Notes: generated by a model from the sequence alone, not told the origin. A DNA stretch of 64,000 nt from Ktedonobacter sp. SOSP1-85 (GCF_016587415.1 NZ_BNJI01000001.1:3511501-3575500); one strand, 5' to 3'; positions 42,526 through 51,088 are shown, counted from the first letter of the stretch. Translations and numbers: made by a program.

Positions 42526-42615
42526 GCGCTTGCCTGCCACCGCTTGCCCCGAATGGGGGTTAGGTGGTCCCCGAATGGGGACGAAGCGCTAGCCACAACA
42601 GTGGCGCTGGTTTTC
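42516..42615 (+). repeat. Family C structured repeat, copy C5, with an extended P2
   Basis: P1 GGAAACC (42516-42522)/GGTTTTC (42609-42615) with one G-T pair. P2 AGCGCTT (42525-42531)/AAGCGCT (42584-42590). P3 GCCAC-aaca-GTGGC (42592-42605). P2 is extended by CCACC/GGTGG (42537-42541, 42563-42567) and two mini-hairpins (42547-42558, 42569-42580). It covers the rnpA stop and precedes yidD. Confidence 0.82.
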
Positions 42616-42655
42616 GCATAAGAAGCCTGACCATCGGTAAAGGTATCCTGTCATT

Positions 42656-42886
42656 GTGAAATATATCGCACTTGGCTTAATTCGCTTGTATCAGCGCACT
42701 CTGTCGGTAGTGATGCCGCCTTCGTGCCGTTTTACACCCTCGTGTTCCCAATATGGATACGAGGCAATTGATCGTTTCGGCTTCTTCCGTGGCGGCTGGC
42801 TTACAGCGAAGCGCATCGGGCGCTGCCAACCCTTTTATCACGGTGATTCCTACGATCCCGTGCCAGAGACCTGGCCGGGAAAGTAG
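42656..42886 (+). CDS. yidD: Membrane protein insertion efficiency factor YidD
   Basis: 76 residues from a GTG at 42656; the ribosome binding site is weak (AAAGG, 12 bases away). YidD helps YidC in membrane insertion. IRLYQRTLSVVMPPSCRFTPSCSQYGYEAIDRFGFFRGGWLTAKRIGRCQPF is fully family-typical (the block is read as PPSCRFTPSCSQY, then RIGRCQPF). The position between rnpA and yidC supports this. Confidence 0.95.
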   Translation: MKYIALGLIRLYQRTLSVVMPPSCRFTPSCSQYGYEAIDRFGFFRGGWLTAKRIGRCQPFYHGDSYDPVPETWPGK

Positions 42887-42913
42887 AAGGAGAGGAACGC
42901 AGGAGAAATTCTC

Positions 42914-43981
42914 GTGTTTGGAGCTATCGGTAATCTCTTTAACATAATCTTTTCATACCCCATCTTCAACGGCCTGGTGGTGCTCTACCGCCTCTTCGGT
43001 GATTTTGGCCTTGCCATCATCGTTCTTACCGTCCTTATCAAGCTTTTACTCTTCCCACTCACTCTTCAGCAGTTGCGCTCCTCCAAGGCCATGCAGGTAC
43101 TTCAGCCGAAGATCGCCGAGATTAAGAAGAAACACCCCGGCGATGTCCAGTCACAGTCCCTGGCCATGAATCAGCTGTACAAAGAGTATGGTGTGAAACC
43201 ACTGGCAGGCTGTCTGCCACTCGTGATCCAGCTCCCTGTGCTCTACGGCCTCTACTTTGCTGTGGGCAACATCTTGCGTGATCAGCATCTGACTACTAAA
43301 ACGCTCAACGATCATCTGTACTCTTTTATCGCGCCTTTCACACATATACCCGACATCAACCTGCGCTGGTTCGAGTTCCTCAATCCGCACTGGTACATCT
43401 CGCTGGGGCAGCCCGATCCTACGCATATCCTGCCGATCCTGGCTGGTCTGGCCACCTTCGTCTCCCTGCGCATGGCTCAGCCGCGCAACGCTCAGGCGAA
43501 CAAAAACAAAGATAAAAATACGCCTGATCCTATGGTCCAGTCCATGCAGACCATGCAGTATGTGATGCCCTTTGTGACCATCTTCATCGGTTGGACCTTC
43601 CCCGCGGGCCTGGCCCTGTACTGGACGATCTCCTCGATCTTCCAGGCGGTACAGCAGTACTTTGTCACCGGCTGGGGTTCCCTGCTGACCACGCCCAAGT
43701 TCGCGAATGATCCCAAGGTGGCGCCCGCCGTGGTTGAAAGCACACTCGCAAGCGAAGGCAAGAAGCAGCGTGAGAAAGATCTCCTGCGCCGCTCCAACAT
43801 CATTGAGGCCGATAGCGCCTCTGATGAGGATGAGGAAGCCGCTAGTGGTCCCGTCGCGAGCCAGATGCGCACTGGAAATAATCGTTCTGGATCATCAACA
43901 ACGCAACAGCAGCGCCGTCGCTCGCGCAACAGCAGTGCCTCTGCTCGTCGCCGCGGTAGCGCTCAACGTTCGCGAGGCTAA
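42914..43981 (+). CDS. yidC: YidC/Oxa1-family membrane protein insertase
   Basis: 355 residues from a GTG at 42914, with AGGAGA upstream. It inserts proteins into the inner membrane alone or with SecYEG. Membrane segments appear at about residues 15-55, 105-130, 155-180 and 215-245. LLLFPLTLQQLRSSKAMQ, LQPKIAEIKKKH and PLAGCLPLVIQLPVLYGLY are the conserved Oxa1 core. There is no signal peptide with lipobox or large periplasmic domain, as in Gram-positive forms. The tail (285-355) is very basic, rich in Arg and Ser, and likely binds the ribosome. Confidence 0.96.
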   Translation: MFGAIGNLFNIIFSYPIFNGLVVLYRLFGDFGLAIIVLTVLIKLLLFPLTLQQLRSSKAMQVLQPKIAEIKKKHPGDVQSQSLAMNQLYKEYGVKPLAGCLPLVIQLPVLYGLYFAVGNILRDQHLTTKTLNDHLYSFIAPFTHIPDINLRWFEFLNPHWYISLGQPDPTHILPILAGLATFVSLRMAQPRNAQANKNKDKNTPDPMVQSMQTMQYVMPFVTIFIGWTFPAGLALYWTISSIFQAVQQYFVTGWGSLLTTPKFANDPKVAPAVVESTLASEGKKQREKDLLRRSNIIEADSASDEDEEAASGPVASQMRTGNNRSGSSTTQQQRRRSRNSSASARRRGSAQRSRG

Positions 43982-44062
43982 GCTTGATCGATTGCAGCCT
44001 ACCTCCTTGAGGGTTTGGCTAAGGCTGCTCTTCACACCCGGTGGCTCCTTCGCGAGCCATCT

Positions 44063-44126
44063 GGGTAAGGGGTATGGGTGTGCCAGGCGGGTCGTGACCT
44101 GCCTGGTACACCCATACCCCTTGCCC
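44063..44126 (+). repeat. Family G long hairpin, copy G1, between yidC and jag
   Basis: A 31-bp stem (44063-44093 with 44096-44126), 28 Watson-Crick and three G-T pairs, no mismatch. The wobble pairs are G-U only if read as plus-strand RNA. A second hairpin, AAGAGTTGTGC with GCACAAACTCTT (44171-44199), follows. Together they fill the 287-bp gap. Confidence 0.7.
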
Positions 44127-44268
44127 CTGAACGCCGCAAGCGTGAAGAGACAGGGAGGGGCTGACTCGTCAAGAGTTGTGCCCTTTAGCACAAACTCTTG
44201 TTATGAGGTAGGTTGTAATCTATTACTTGTGAAGTTCTTACCGACGCATTTAGGGAGGCAAGGAAACT

Positions 44269-45264
44269 GTGGAAAGTATAGAGGCTAGTGGTAAAAGCAT
44301 AGATGAAGCCGTTCAGAAGGCCCTGGCGCATCTCAATCGCCGTCGCGACGAGGTTGATATTGCTGTGCTTCAAGAACCTGCTCGTGGTACCTTTGGCCTG
44401 GGAAGCAAGGAGGCCCTCGTCCGCGTGACGGTCCGCCCTTCCACTTCTGGCGCGCTTGGAGGCGCGGTCATTACTCCCGAGATGGCCGATGCCATTCTTG
44501 GTTCCGACGACGAACTGGGCGATGTCGATTTCTACGAGGATGAGGAAGAGGAAGAAGAGGAGGAGGAGGAGGAGGAGGAGGAATATGTCGACGAGGCCTA
44601 TGAGGAAGAAGAGGAATTCGATGAGGAGGAGGAAGAGGAGGAGGAGGAGGAGGAGGAAGGCGACGAGGACGAGGATGTGACGCCCTTCATCTCCGCCGAT
44701 ACCTTCCCTGCCCTGACCTCTGCTGCGGCAATCGCCTCTGAACCCGAGACGGAAGCCACCGAGCAGCCGGCTGGCGCTCTCCCACTCGTTGAGAAACCTT
44801 CGCGCGAAGATATCGAGATTACGGTGGATGTGCTCCAGAACATCTTGCGCCACTTGAATATTCGCGCCACGGTCCAGGTCCGCTCAACCAGCCCGCTGAC
44901 CCTTAACATTCATGGCATGCATGAGAATCTTGGCCTGCTCATCGGCCGCCGTGGCGAGACCCTGGCCGCGCTCCAGCTGCTGGTGAACCTGATCGTGAGC
45001 CATCGTACACATCATCGGATGCGCATCATCATCGATGCTGAGAACTATCGTATGCGCCGCGAAGAGAATCTGCGCTCCCTGGCCCAGCGCGTGGCTCAGC
45101 AGGTGCGCAACTATCGCCGCTCAATCGCGCTTGAGGCGATGCCACCTCATGAGCGCCGTATCGTTCACCTGGCTCTCTCCGAGAGTGGTGATATCAGTAC
45201 CGAGAGCATTGGTGAGGGCGACGCGCGACGCGTGGTCATCTCACTGAAGCGCCCCGGTCGCTAA
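44269..45264 (+). CDS. jag: Jag (SpoIIIJ-associated) RNA-binding protein with poly-Glu linker
   Basis: 331 residues from a GTG at 44269; GGAGG lies ten bases upstream. An N-terminal Jag_N domain (SIEASGKSIDEAVQKALAHL, GTFGLGSKEALV) is followed by an acidic linker with two long Glu runs (about residues 92-145). A KH domain (LNIHGMHENLGLLIGRRGETLAAL) and an R3H domain (REENLRSLAQRVAQQVRNYRRSI) end it. Jag/KhpB proteins bind RNA and affect cell elongation and division. The Glu tracts are GAG/GAA repeats and may vary in length among strains. Confidence 0.94.
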   Translation: MESIEASGKSIDEAVQKALAHLNRRRDEVDIAVLQEPARGTFGLGSKEALVRVTVRPSTSGALGGAVITPEMADAILGSDDELGDVDFYEDEEEEEEEEEEEEEEYVDEAYEEEEEFDEEEEEEEEEEEEGDEDEDVTPFISADTFPALTSAAAIASEPETEATEQPAGALPLVEKPSREDIEITVDVLQNILRHLNIRATVQVRSTSPLTLNIHGMHENLGLLIGRRGETLAALQLLVNLIVSHRTHHRMRIIIDAENYRMRREENLRSLAQRVAQQVRNYRRSIALEAMPPHERRIVHLALSESGDISTESIGEGDARRVVISLKRPGR

Positions 45265-45305
45265 GGCTAAAACATCTCTCCCACAACCTATTTGAAAAAA
45301 GGAGC

Positions 45306-45333
45306 GGGGCGATTCTCTGGATGGAATCGCCCC
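45306..45333. terminator. 10-bp hairpin between jag and the PfkB gene
   Basis: GGGGCGATTC (45306-45315) pairs with GAATCGCCCC (45324-45333). No U-tract. It begins 42 bp after the jag stop and its right arm ends 13 bp before the next ATG, so it could act on translation of that gene. Confidence 0.45.
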
Positions 45334-45346
45334 ACAACATTCTCTC

Positions 45347-46240
45347 ATGCTGGACGCCTACTCTGCCTCACCCAACTTTCTCGCCATCGGCCACGTCACT
45401 AAAGATCTGCATCCCGATGGTACCTTCTCACTCGGTGGCACCGTTACTTTTGCCGCCCTGGCCGCCTATCGCCTGGGACTAGTTCCCACTATCGTGACTT
45501 CGGCTGATGCCGATCTCCTCTCTCGCCTCCCCTCGCTCCTCTCGCCCGCCATCCCCGTTCAAGCCATCCCCTCCGCCGAGACATCTACGTTCGTCAATGT
45601 GTATGCCCAGGGCTTCCGCACCCAGTATTTACGCGCCCGCGCCAGCACTATCCAGCCCGACCATATTCCCACCGCCTGGCGTGACCTTCCGGTCGTGCTC
45701 CTGGGACCTCTGGCGCAAGAACTGACACCCCAGATCCTCTCGGCCTTTCCACGCCGACCCGGTCGCATCCTGGCCGCCACGCCCCAGGGCTGGCTGCGCC
45801 GCTGGGATGCCGATGGGCGCGTCTGGCCCACGCCCTGGCTCGATGCCGAGCAGGTGCTCCCCCAGCTCGATGTGCTGATCCTCAGCCACGATGACCTGCT
45901 CCCCTTCGCCAATGGTAGCCGCACCGAGGCCGACGCCATTCTTAACGCCTGGAGCCAGCGTGTCCCCCTGCTCGTCGCCACCGACGGCCGTCACGGTGCT
46001 ACCCTCTATCAACAGGGCGTTCCCGCCAGTTTTCCGTCCTATCCCGCCCACGAGGTCGATCCCACCGGCGCGGGTGACGTCTTCGCCGCCTCCTTCCTCG
46101 CCCACCTCTACCAGCATGGCGATCCCGCCCAGGCTACCAACTTCGCCAACTGCGCTGCCTCCTTCTCCGTTGAGCAGCCCGGCATCAGCGGCATCCCCAC
46201 CCCCGCCCAGGTTGTCCAGCGCCTGCGCCCCCTCTCGTGA
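45347..46240 (+). CDS. PfkB-family carbohydrate kinase-like protein
   Basis: 297 residues. FLAIGHVTKDLHPDGTFSLGGTVTFAALAAYRLG is the N-terminal substrate-binding unit, and the catalytic signature EVDPTGAGDVFAASFLAHLY carries the Asp base. ATDGRHGATLY is the nucleotide region. The middle domain (residues 95-180) is diverged. Ribokinase-fold enzymes phosphorylate sugars or nucleosides; the substrate cannot be told. No Shine-Dalgarno is seen before the ATG, and a hairpin lies upstream. Confidence 0.88.
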   Translation: MLDAYSASPNFLAIGHVTKDLHPDGTFSLGGTVTFAALAAYRLGLVPTIVTSADADLLSRLPSLLSPAIPVQAIPSAETSTFVNVYAQGFRTQYLRARASTIQPDHIPTAWRDLPVVLLGPLAQELTPQILSAFPRRPGRILAATPQGWLRRWDADGRVWPTPWLDAEQVLPQLDVLILSHDDLLPFANGSRTEADAILNAWSQRVPLLVATDGRHGATLYQQGVPASFPSYPAHEVDPTGAGDVFAASFLAHLYQHGDPAQATNFANCAASFSVEQPGISGIPTPAQVVQRLRPLS

Positions 46241-46338
46241 ATTTGCTCCCATATACGCTTGTGCTCATGCTAGCAATACAAGTACAATACAACATGAAGC
46301 ACAAAGCATTTATCCGGGTAAGAACCGGGTAAGGTAGC

Positions 46339-46379
46339 CTGGTATGCCCTGGCGGCCTTCGGTCGCCAGGGCATACCAG
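46339..46379. terminator. 19-bp hairpin after the PfkB gene
   Basis: CTGGTATGCCCTGGCGGCC (46339-46357) pairs with 46361-46379 around loop TTC, with one G-T pair (G-U in the plus transcript). No U-tract. Confidence 0.6.
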
Positions 46380-46497
46380 ACCACTTATAACCAAACAGCC
46401 AGAAACATTTCCGTTTTTTGTAGGGCGAGAGGAATAGAGGGATAGATACACCTGGTTACGTGCTAGCCTGACCAGGATTACGAAGTAGAGGGAGAAT

Positions 46498-47244
46498 ATG
46501 ATCGATCTAAATGATCCCACGCTTCAAGAGCGTTTGCGGCGTCGCACTCCGGAGGGACGCTACGAAATCAGCGAGATCGAGCTGGTCCAAAATATACGCG
46601 CGCGCCAACGCGCTGGCGATACACCGGGAGTGAGCATGCTGGCAGAGGTGTTGCTTCAACGCTGCGCCCCCTTCTTTCAGCGCCACTCTCAGGGCCTGCG
46701 CCATCGCCCAGAGCTACGCGAGGAGGTCATCTCGAATATGAGCGAGCACCTGCTACGCGAGGCTCTCAATCCAAAAGAGGTATTTATTACCCAGAACTTT
46801 GTCCATTATCTACGCTGTCTCTGCGTCGACGAGTTTAACCGCGTGCTACGCCAGGAGGGCCTCTATTATCGCCGCGATGACGAGGGGCGACCTGCCGGCC
46901 GACCCCAGCATGTGCCACGCGCCCTGGTAGAATCCCTGCGTTCAGCCTCGCCGGATGACGAGAACATGCCCAGCTCCGACGTGGCTGATCCACAGGATCA
47001 GTACGAGGTGCTACACGCCAACGATGAGAGTAAGCGTATTTTAACCTACCTGAACGACCCTCTGGATCGCATGATTATGGTCCTGCGCGTCCTGGAGGGT
47101 ATGAAATGGGACGATATCGCCGTTGTCTGTAAGCGTACCGAGCGCACCGTCCGTCTACGCTATGAGCGCGCTCGCAGCTATCTGCGCGAATGTATCGCGC
47201 ACGAGGGCCAGCATTCATATCCACCCATGATTTCACAGCAATAA
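46498..47244 (+). CDS. Sigma-70-like regulator with a region 4-type HTH
   Basis: 248 residues from ATG 46498, after GAGGGAGAAT. The middle part (HRPELREEVISNMSEHLLREA, FVHYLRCLCVDEFNRVLR) looks like a diverged region 2. Residues about 180-235, LNDPLDRMIMVLRVLEGMKWDDIAVVCKRTERTVRLRYERARSYLRE, resemble sigma region 4 with its recognition helix. So it is a distant ECF-like sigma factor or related regulator. No membrane anti-sigma follows. The next gene encodes an XRE-type HTH protein instead, 143 bp away with repeat F3 between. Confidence 0.65.
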   Translation: MIDLNDPTLQERLRRRTPEGRYEISEIELVQNIRARQRAGDTPGVSMLAEVLLQRCAPFFQRHSQGLRHRPELREEVISNMSEHLLREALNPKEVFITQNFVHYLRCLCVDEFNRVLRQEGLYYRRDDEGRPAGRPQHVPRALVESLRSASPDDENMPSSDVADPQDQYEVLHANDESKRILTYLNDPLDRMIMVLRVLEGMKWDDIAVVCKRTERTVRLRYERARSYLRECIAHEGQHSYPPMISQQ

Positions 47245-47255
47245 CTATCCAGGTT

Positions 47256-47348
47256 TCCAGTGCAGAAAAAGGGGGTGCAGGGGTCTCCCCTGCCGGGGCG
47301 CGGGGTGTCCCCGCTTTTTCCAAACTCTTTTCTTAAGAAAGCACTGGA
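47256..47348 (+). repeat. Family F structured repeat, copy F3
   Basis: Outer stem CCAGTGC (47257-47263)/GCACTGG (47341-47347). Inner hairpin GCAGGGG-tct-CCCCTGC (from 47277) and GCGGGG-tg-TCCCCGC. Both inner stems differ from F1 by compensating changes (CCAGG/CCTGG against GCAGG/CCTGC, TT/AA against GC/GC). Confidence 0.65.
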
Positions 47349-47387
47349 GAAGATAAAAAGGGTTGAGGCACGAAAGGAGCACTCACG

Positions 47388-47975
47388 ATGAGCATGTCAA
47401 TACAAGAACTCAAAATGGCCTGGCTGGCCGCCAGGGAGGCAGGTGATGCGCAGACACAGCTACAAATCCTGTGCGAGCATCCCACAGCACAGACTGAACT
47501 GACTGACTTTATCGCTGGCTATTATGCCACCACCGCCGAGGAGCTAGAGGAGAACGCGACCATTCTGCCATTAACGCAGCGCGCCCTGCAAAGCGCGCTC
47601 CAGCGCGTCCTCGTCCCGCAGGTTGAGACTGTGACCCTCGTTGAGCTACGCAAGAGCCGCAATCTCAAAAAGGTCGATGTGGCCAGGGCCTTGCGCCTCT
47701 CGGTCGATGTCTGGAACAAGTTTGAGGCGGGCGCCATCGAGGCCGCTAGCCTGAGCCAGCGCCAGCTAGAGCGCCTCGCGGGCTACTTCCAGCTCTCACT
47801 CGATCAGTTCGCCACGCTGCTGGACAATAGCCAGCCCGCGCTAACCTATAATCGCCGTCAGACCTCTCAGGCTGCACGCAAGCAGGAACAGGGACCACAG
47901 AAACAGAGCTTCGCGGAGGCTATCGCGCGCAGTAACATGTCAAGCGAAGATCAGGCTTTCTGGCTGGAGCAGTAG
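47388..47975 (+). CDS. XRE-type HTH protein, possible sigma-factor partner
   Basis: 195 residues from ATG 47388, with AAAGGAG upstream. The N-terminal half (residues 1-80) is helical (LKMAWLAAREAGDAQTQLQIL). Residues about 85-145 form an XRE-like HTH: LVELRKSRNLKKVDVARALRLSVDVWNKFEAGAI...LERLAGYFQL. The C-terminus is charged and ends in SNMSSEDQAFWLEQ. In position it replaces an anti-sigma factor behind the sigma-like gene. It may bind that protein or DNA. Function is inferred. Confidence 0.7.
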   Translation: MSMSIQELKMAWLAAREAGDAQTQLQILCEHPTAQTELTDFIAGYYATTAEELEENATILPLTQRALQSALQRVLVPQVETVTLVELRKSRNLKKVDVARALRLSVDVWNKFEAGAIEAASLSQRQLERLAGYFQLSLDQFATLLDNSQPALTYNRRQTSQAARKQEQGPQKQSFAEAIARSNMSSEDQAFWLEQ

Positions 47976-48022
47976 GCTAGCCTGTGCGCTGTTCGTCTTT
48001 CGTGCCGTATGATCCTTGCCCT

Positions 48023-48763
48023 TTAGTTTCGTCCCTTTGTCGCGTAGCCAACATAAGAAACGAGCTTTGGCCCACCCACACCCAGCGTCAGGCGCCCTTT
48101 GACGAGACGGGGTGTGAAGCCAACCATCTCGCGCACCGCTAGCTGGTGCCTGGTCAGTGTCGCGTGAAGCTCTCGTGGTTTGATAAAATGCTGGTAGTCA
48201 TGTAACCCTGGAACCAGGCCATGCTCATGGAAGAAGCGCTCGCCAATCCAGATCAAGGCCAGGCGGGCCAGGAGTGTACGATTGATTGTATCAAAGATAA
48301 AGATGCCTCCGGGCGCCAGAACTCGTGCGATCTCGTGGATTGTCGCGTCCAGGTCCTGGACATGCTCCAGAACATCCAGGCACACAATCACGGAAAAGCT
48401 CCCACTGGCATAGGGGAGCCGCTCGGCGTAGCCCTGCGCAAAAAAGGCCTGCTGCCCCAATCCCGCCTGCTGTACCTTTGCGCGTGCGACCTCCAATGCC
48501 TGAATTGATGGATCAATCCCAAAGGTGACCGCGCCTCGCCGCGCCAGGCTCGCGCAGATCAAGCCCCCTCCACACCCTACCTCCAGTACCTCCTGCTGTG
48601 GCAACGCCTCCCGCCCAAAAACACGCTCCACCCGCTCCTCAATATAGTCACAGCGCTCCTCCGTAATCTGAAAGAGCAGACAACTCTTGTCCCACCAGTT
48701 ATACGTTGAAAATATCTCATCCTGCGCCAACCTGGGCGCCCCTTTAGCAGTCAGAAATCGCAT
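48023..48763 (-). CDS. UbiG-like class I methyltransferase
   Basis: 246 residues. Motifs VLEVGCGGGLICASLARRG (residues about 60-78), GIDPSIQALEVARAKV, FSVIVCLDVLEHVQDLD and IARVLAPGGIFIFDTINRT are those of UbiG/COQ3-type O-methyltransferases. LGVGGPKLVSYVGYATKGRN at the C-terminus, and the N-terminal FSTYNWWDKSCLLFQI, also fit. Quinone biosynthesis is one possible role, but no other quinone genes are adjacent and other substrates occur in this superfamily. It is monocistronic. Confidence 0.83.
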   Translation of the reverse strand: MRFLTAKGAPRLAQDEIFSTYNWWDKSCLLFQITEERCDYIEERVERVFGREALPQQEVLEVGCGGGLICASLARRGAVTFGIDPSIQALEVARAKVQQAGLGQQAFFAQGYAERLPYASGSFSVIVCLDVLEHVQDLDATIHEIARVLAPGGIFIFDTINRTLLARLALIWIGERFFHEHGLVPGLHDYQHFIKPRELHATLTRHQLAVREMVGFTPRLVKGRLTLGVGGPKLVSYVGYATKGRN

Positions 48764-49021
48764 AGGCCCCCTCTGCTCACAAAAAATAATCTCTCCTCAT
48801 TCTAGCATAGAAATAAACGTAACTGTTTTGTGTTCTCTTGTGATTAGATGAAATGCATACAAAAGCCTTGTAGACAACCATCAAAGTGACGATAATATAC
48901 ACTGAAGATAGTGGACACCTTGCTCGCAAGTTTACCAGTAGTCAGGTGGTATGAGTGTGTGGCGCAAAATAGCCAGGAGCGTATCTCAAGCTCTTCTAGC
49001 CCGGTTCGCAAACTCACTCCT

Positions 49022-49083
49022 GGTCAGGTGGTATAGGCATATGGCGCGGTATTCGCCGCGCCATATGCCTATACCACCTGACC
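49022..49083. repeat. Family G long hairpin, copy G2, upstream of ffh
   Basis: A perfect 28-bp stem (49022-49049 with 49056-49083), loop TATTCG. The first 12 bases of the left arm occur again without a partner at 48941-48952 (GTCAGGTGGTAT), a partial direct repeat. In the 439-bp gap 48764-49202 nothing else is seen but the ffh promoter. Confidence 0.7.
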
Positions 49084-49137
49084 CTGAGCGCCGCAGACGC
49101 GAAAAAACTTCGTACTTACCTCTGTGATGAAACATGA

Positions 49138-49143
49138 TATAAT
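49138..49143 (+). promoter_or_regulatory. Candidate -10 (TATAAT) of ffh
   Basis: A perfect TATAAT with ATGA before it (49138-49143). No convincing -35; TTACC appears at 16-18 bp. The ATG is 60 bp downstream. Confidence 0.5.
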
Positions 49144-49202
49144 AGTCACCAATTAAAGATAGGCATTATCTGCTCGGCGGAGAGAGGAACGCGTAATACA
49201 AT

Positions 49203-50726
49203 ATGGCAATGTTTGAAAGCTTAACCAAACGCCTCGAGGGCATCTTTCAAAACCTTGAAGGGCGGGGCAAACTGACGGAAGAAGACGTCAACTCCGCCCT
49301 CCGCGAGGTTCGCATCGCCCTCATCGAGGCGGATGTCAACTTAAAAGTCGCACGGCAGTTCGTCGACCGGGTCAAGGAGAAAGCCATCGGCGCAGATGTG
49401 ATGGGAAGTCTCTCGCCCGCACAGCAGGTGCTCTCGATTGTTCATGATGAACTGGTCGAGGTGCTTGGCGGCACTGGCGAAAGCAATAAACTCGATACCA
49501 ATGGCAACCCCGCCATCATCATGCTCGTGGGCTTGCAGGGTTCGGGTAAAACCACCTCGGCGGCCAAACTGGCTAACTACCTGCGCAAACAGAACGGCTC
49601 ACGTCCCCTGCTGGTGGCGGCCGACATGTACCGCCCCGCTGCGGTCAATCAGCTCAAGACGCTCGGTAAGCAGATTCAGGTCCCGGTCTATTCGGAACCC
49701 ATGGGCTCTGATCCCGTTGATATCTGCGTGCATTCGTTAGACTATGCGCGCGAGCAAGCTTGCAACGTGATCATTCTCGACACGGCTGGCCGCTTGAACA
49801 TCGACGAGCGCATGATGCAAGAGGTCGTCAATATCCGCGAGCGCGTGCACCCACGCGAGGTCCTGCTGGTCGCCGATGCTATGACCGGTCAGGAGGCCGT
49901 ACGCGTCGCGAAGGACTTTAACGATGCCGTCTCGCTAACCGGCATGATCCTGACTAAGATGGACGGCGACGCCCGTGGTGGTGCCGCGCTCTCCATTCGC
50001 ACCGTCACCAGTGTGCCAGTCAAATTCATGGCTCTGGGCGAGAAGATGGATGCCATTCAGCCCTTCTATCCCGACCGCCTGGCCCAGCGTATCCTGGGTA
50101 TGGGTGACGTGCTCACCTTGATTGACCAGGCCCGCGATGCCATCGACGAAGAAGAGGCTCTGCAATCCCAGCAGAAGCTGCAACAGGGCAAGTTTGACCT
50201 CGAAGACTTCCTGACTGCCATGCATCGCTTAAAGAAAATGGGGCCCCTGCGCCAGATCATGGAGATGCTGCCCGGCTTCAATAAGCTAGCCTCCACGCCT
50301 GAGATGGAGGAGGCGCTTGAAGGCGATCAGTTGAAGTACGTCGAGGCCATGATCCTCTCCATGACCAAAGAGGAGCGCCGCAATCCCGATATCATCAATG
50401 GCAGCCGCCGCAAGCGTATCGCCATGGGTAGCGGCACCAAGGTCGAGGAGCTGAACCAGTTGCTCAAGCAGTTTACTGAGATGCGTACCATGATCCGCCA
50501 GGTCTCCTCCGGTAAGGGACCCTGGGGTCAGATGATGCGCCAGTATGCTGGTGCTGGTGGCCAGGGTATGCCCGGCCTCCCTGATGGCCTGGGTGGCTTC
50601 CCTGGTATGGATGGCCTCTCCAATATGCAAGGCATGCCCGGTCTGCCACGTGGCAAGAAAACTGGCAAAGCTGCCCGTAAAGAGAAACGCAAGAAGCAGA
50701 AATCTCGTGGCGGTCGCGGCCGCTAA
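49203..50726 (+). CDS. ffh: Signal recognition particle protein Ffh (SRP54)
   Basis: 507 residues. The N domain helical bundle (LTEEDVNSALREVRIALIEADVNL) leads to the GTPase: MLVGLQGSGKTTSAAKLA, AADMYRPAAVNQL, LDTAGRLNIDERMM and LTKMDGDARGGAALS. The M domain begins near residue 300 and has the SRP RNA-binding helices (MTKEERRNPDIINGSRRKRIAMGSGT). A long glycine/methionine-rich tail (GMPGLPDGLGG..., about 440-485) and a basic C-terminus follow. ffh pairs with SRP RNA to target membrane proteins. GAGAGAGG precedes the start. Confidence 0.97.
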   Translation: MAMFESLTKRLEGIFQNLEGRGKLTEEDVNSALREVRIALIEADVNLKVARQFVDRVKEKAIGADVMGSLSPAQQVLSIVHDELVEVLGGTGESNKLDTNGNPAIIMLVGLQGSGKTTSAAKLANYLRKQNGSRPLLVAADMYRPAAVNQLKTLGKQIQVPVYSEPMGSDPVDICVHSLDYAREQACNVIILDTAGRLNIDERMMQEVVNIRERVHPREVLLVADAMTGQEAVRVAKDFNDAVSLTGMILTKMDGDARGGAALSIRTVTSVPVKFMALGEKMDAIQPFYPDRLAQRILGMGDVLTLIDQARDAIDEEEALQSQQKLQQGKFDLEDFLTAMHRLKKMGPLRQIMEMLPGFNKLASTPEMEEALEGDQLKYVEAMILSMTKEERRNPDIINGSRRKRIAMGSGTKVEELNQLLKQFTEMRTMIRQVSSGKGPWGQMMRQYAGAGGQGMPGLPDGLGGFPGMDGLSNMQGMPGLPRGKKTGKAARKEKRKKQKSRGGRGR

Positions 50727-50735
50727 ATTCATAAA

Positions 50736-50807
50736 CTCATGCAAAAAAGAGAGCATGTACAACCCAGGCATATGCCTGGGTTGTACATGCTCTCTTTTTT
50801 GCATGAG
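50736..50807. terminator. 72-bp perfect palindrome after ffh
   Basis: The sequence equals its reverse complement over 72 bases, centred at 50771/50772 (AGGCAT|ATGCCT). The stem includes AAAAAAGAGAGCATG and its complement, so the arm ends in a run of T (TCTCTTTTTT), which gives a rho-independent terminator for plus transcription. The region 50808-51088 shows nothing convincing. Confidence 0.85.
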
Positions 50808-51088
50808 ACAAAATTTCCTTGTTCGGCGTTGCATTTTTATATATCCTGCGATGTAATATATAGAAGGATAGAAATATCCAAAGGTACCAGGCCCGCGAAA
50901 AGTTTGCATGTCCAACGTCTCTTATGGCAGAGCATGTAAGCTTGCTCCTTCCATACCCTATATCAGTAAATAAAAATACTTAAATGAAGCCCAATATACC
51001 CTGCCCTTTTCTGTCTATACCAATGCATTGATTCAAAGCAAGGATATGCCCGATGCAACCAATAGTGCGACACAAAGGAATGACTCAC

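Noticed and set aside
44530..44670. GA-rich tract and antisense Ser-rich ORFs in jag
   Set aside because: It is the poly-Glu coding linker of Jag; the antisense frames follow from GAG/GAA repeats and are not genes.
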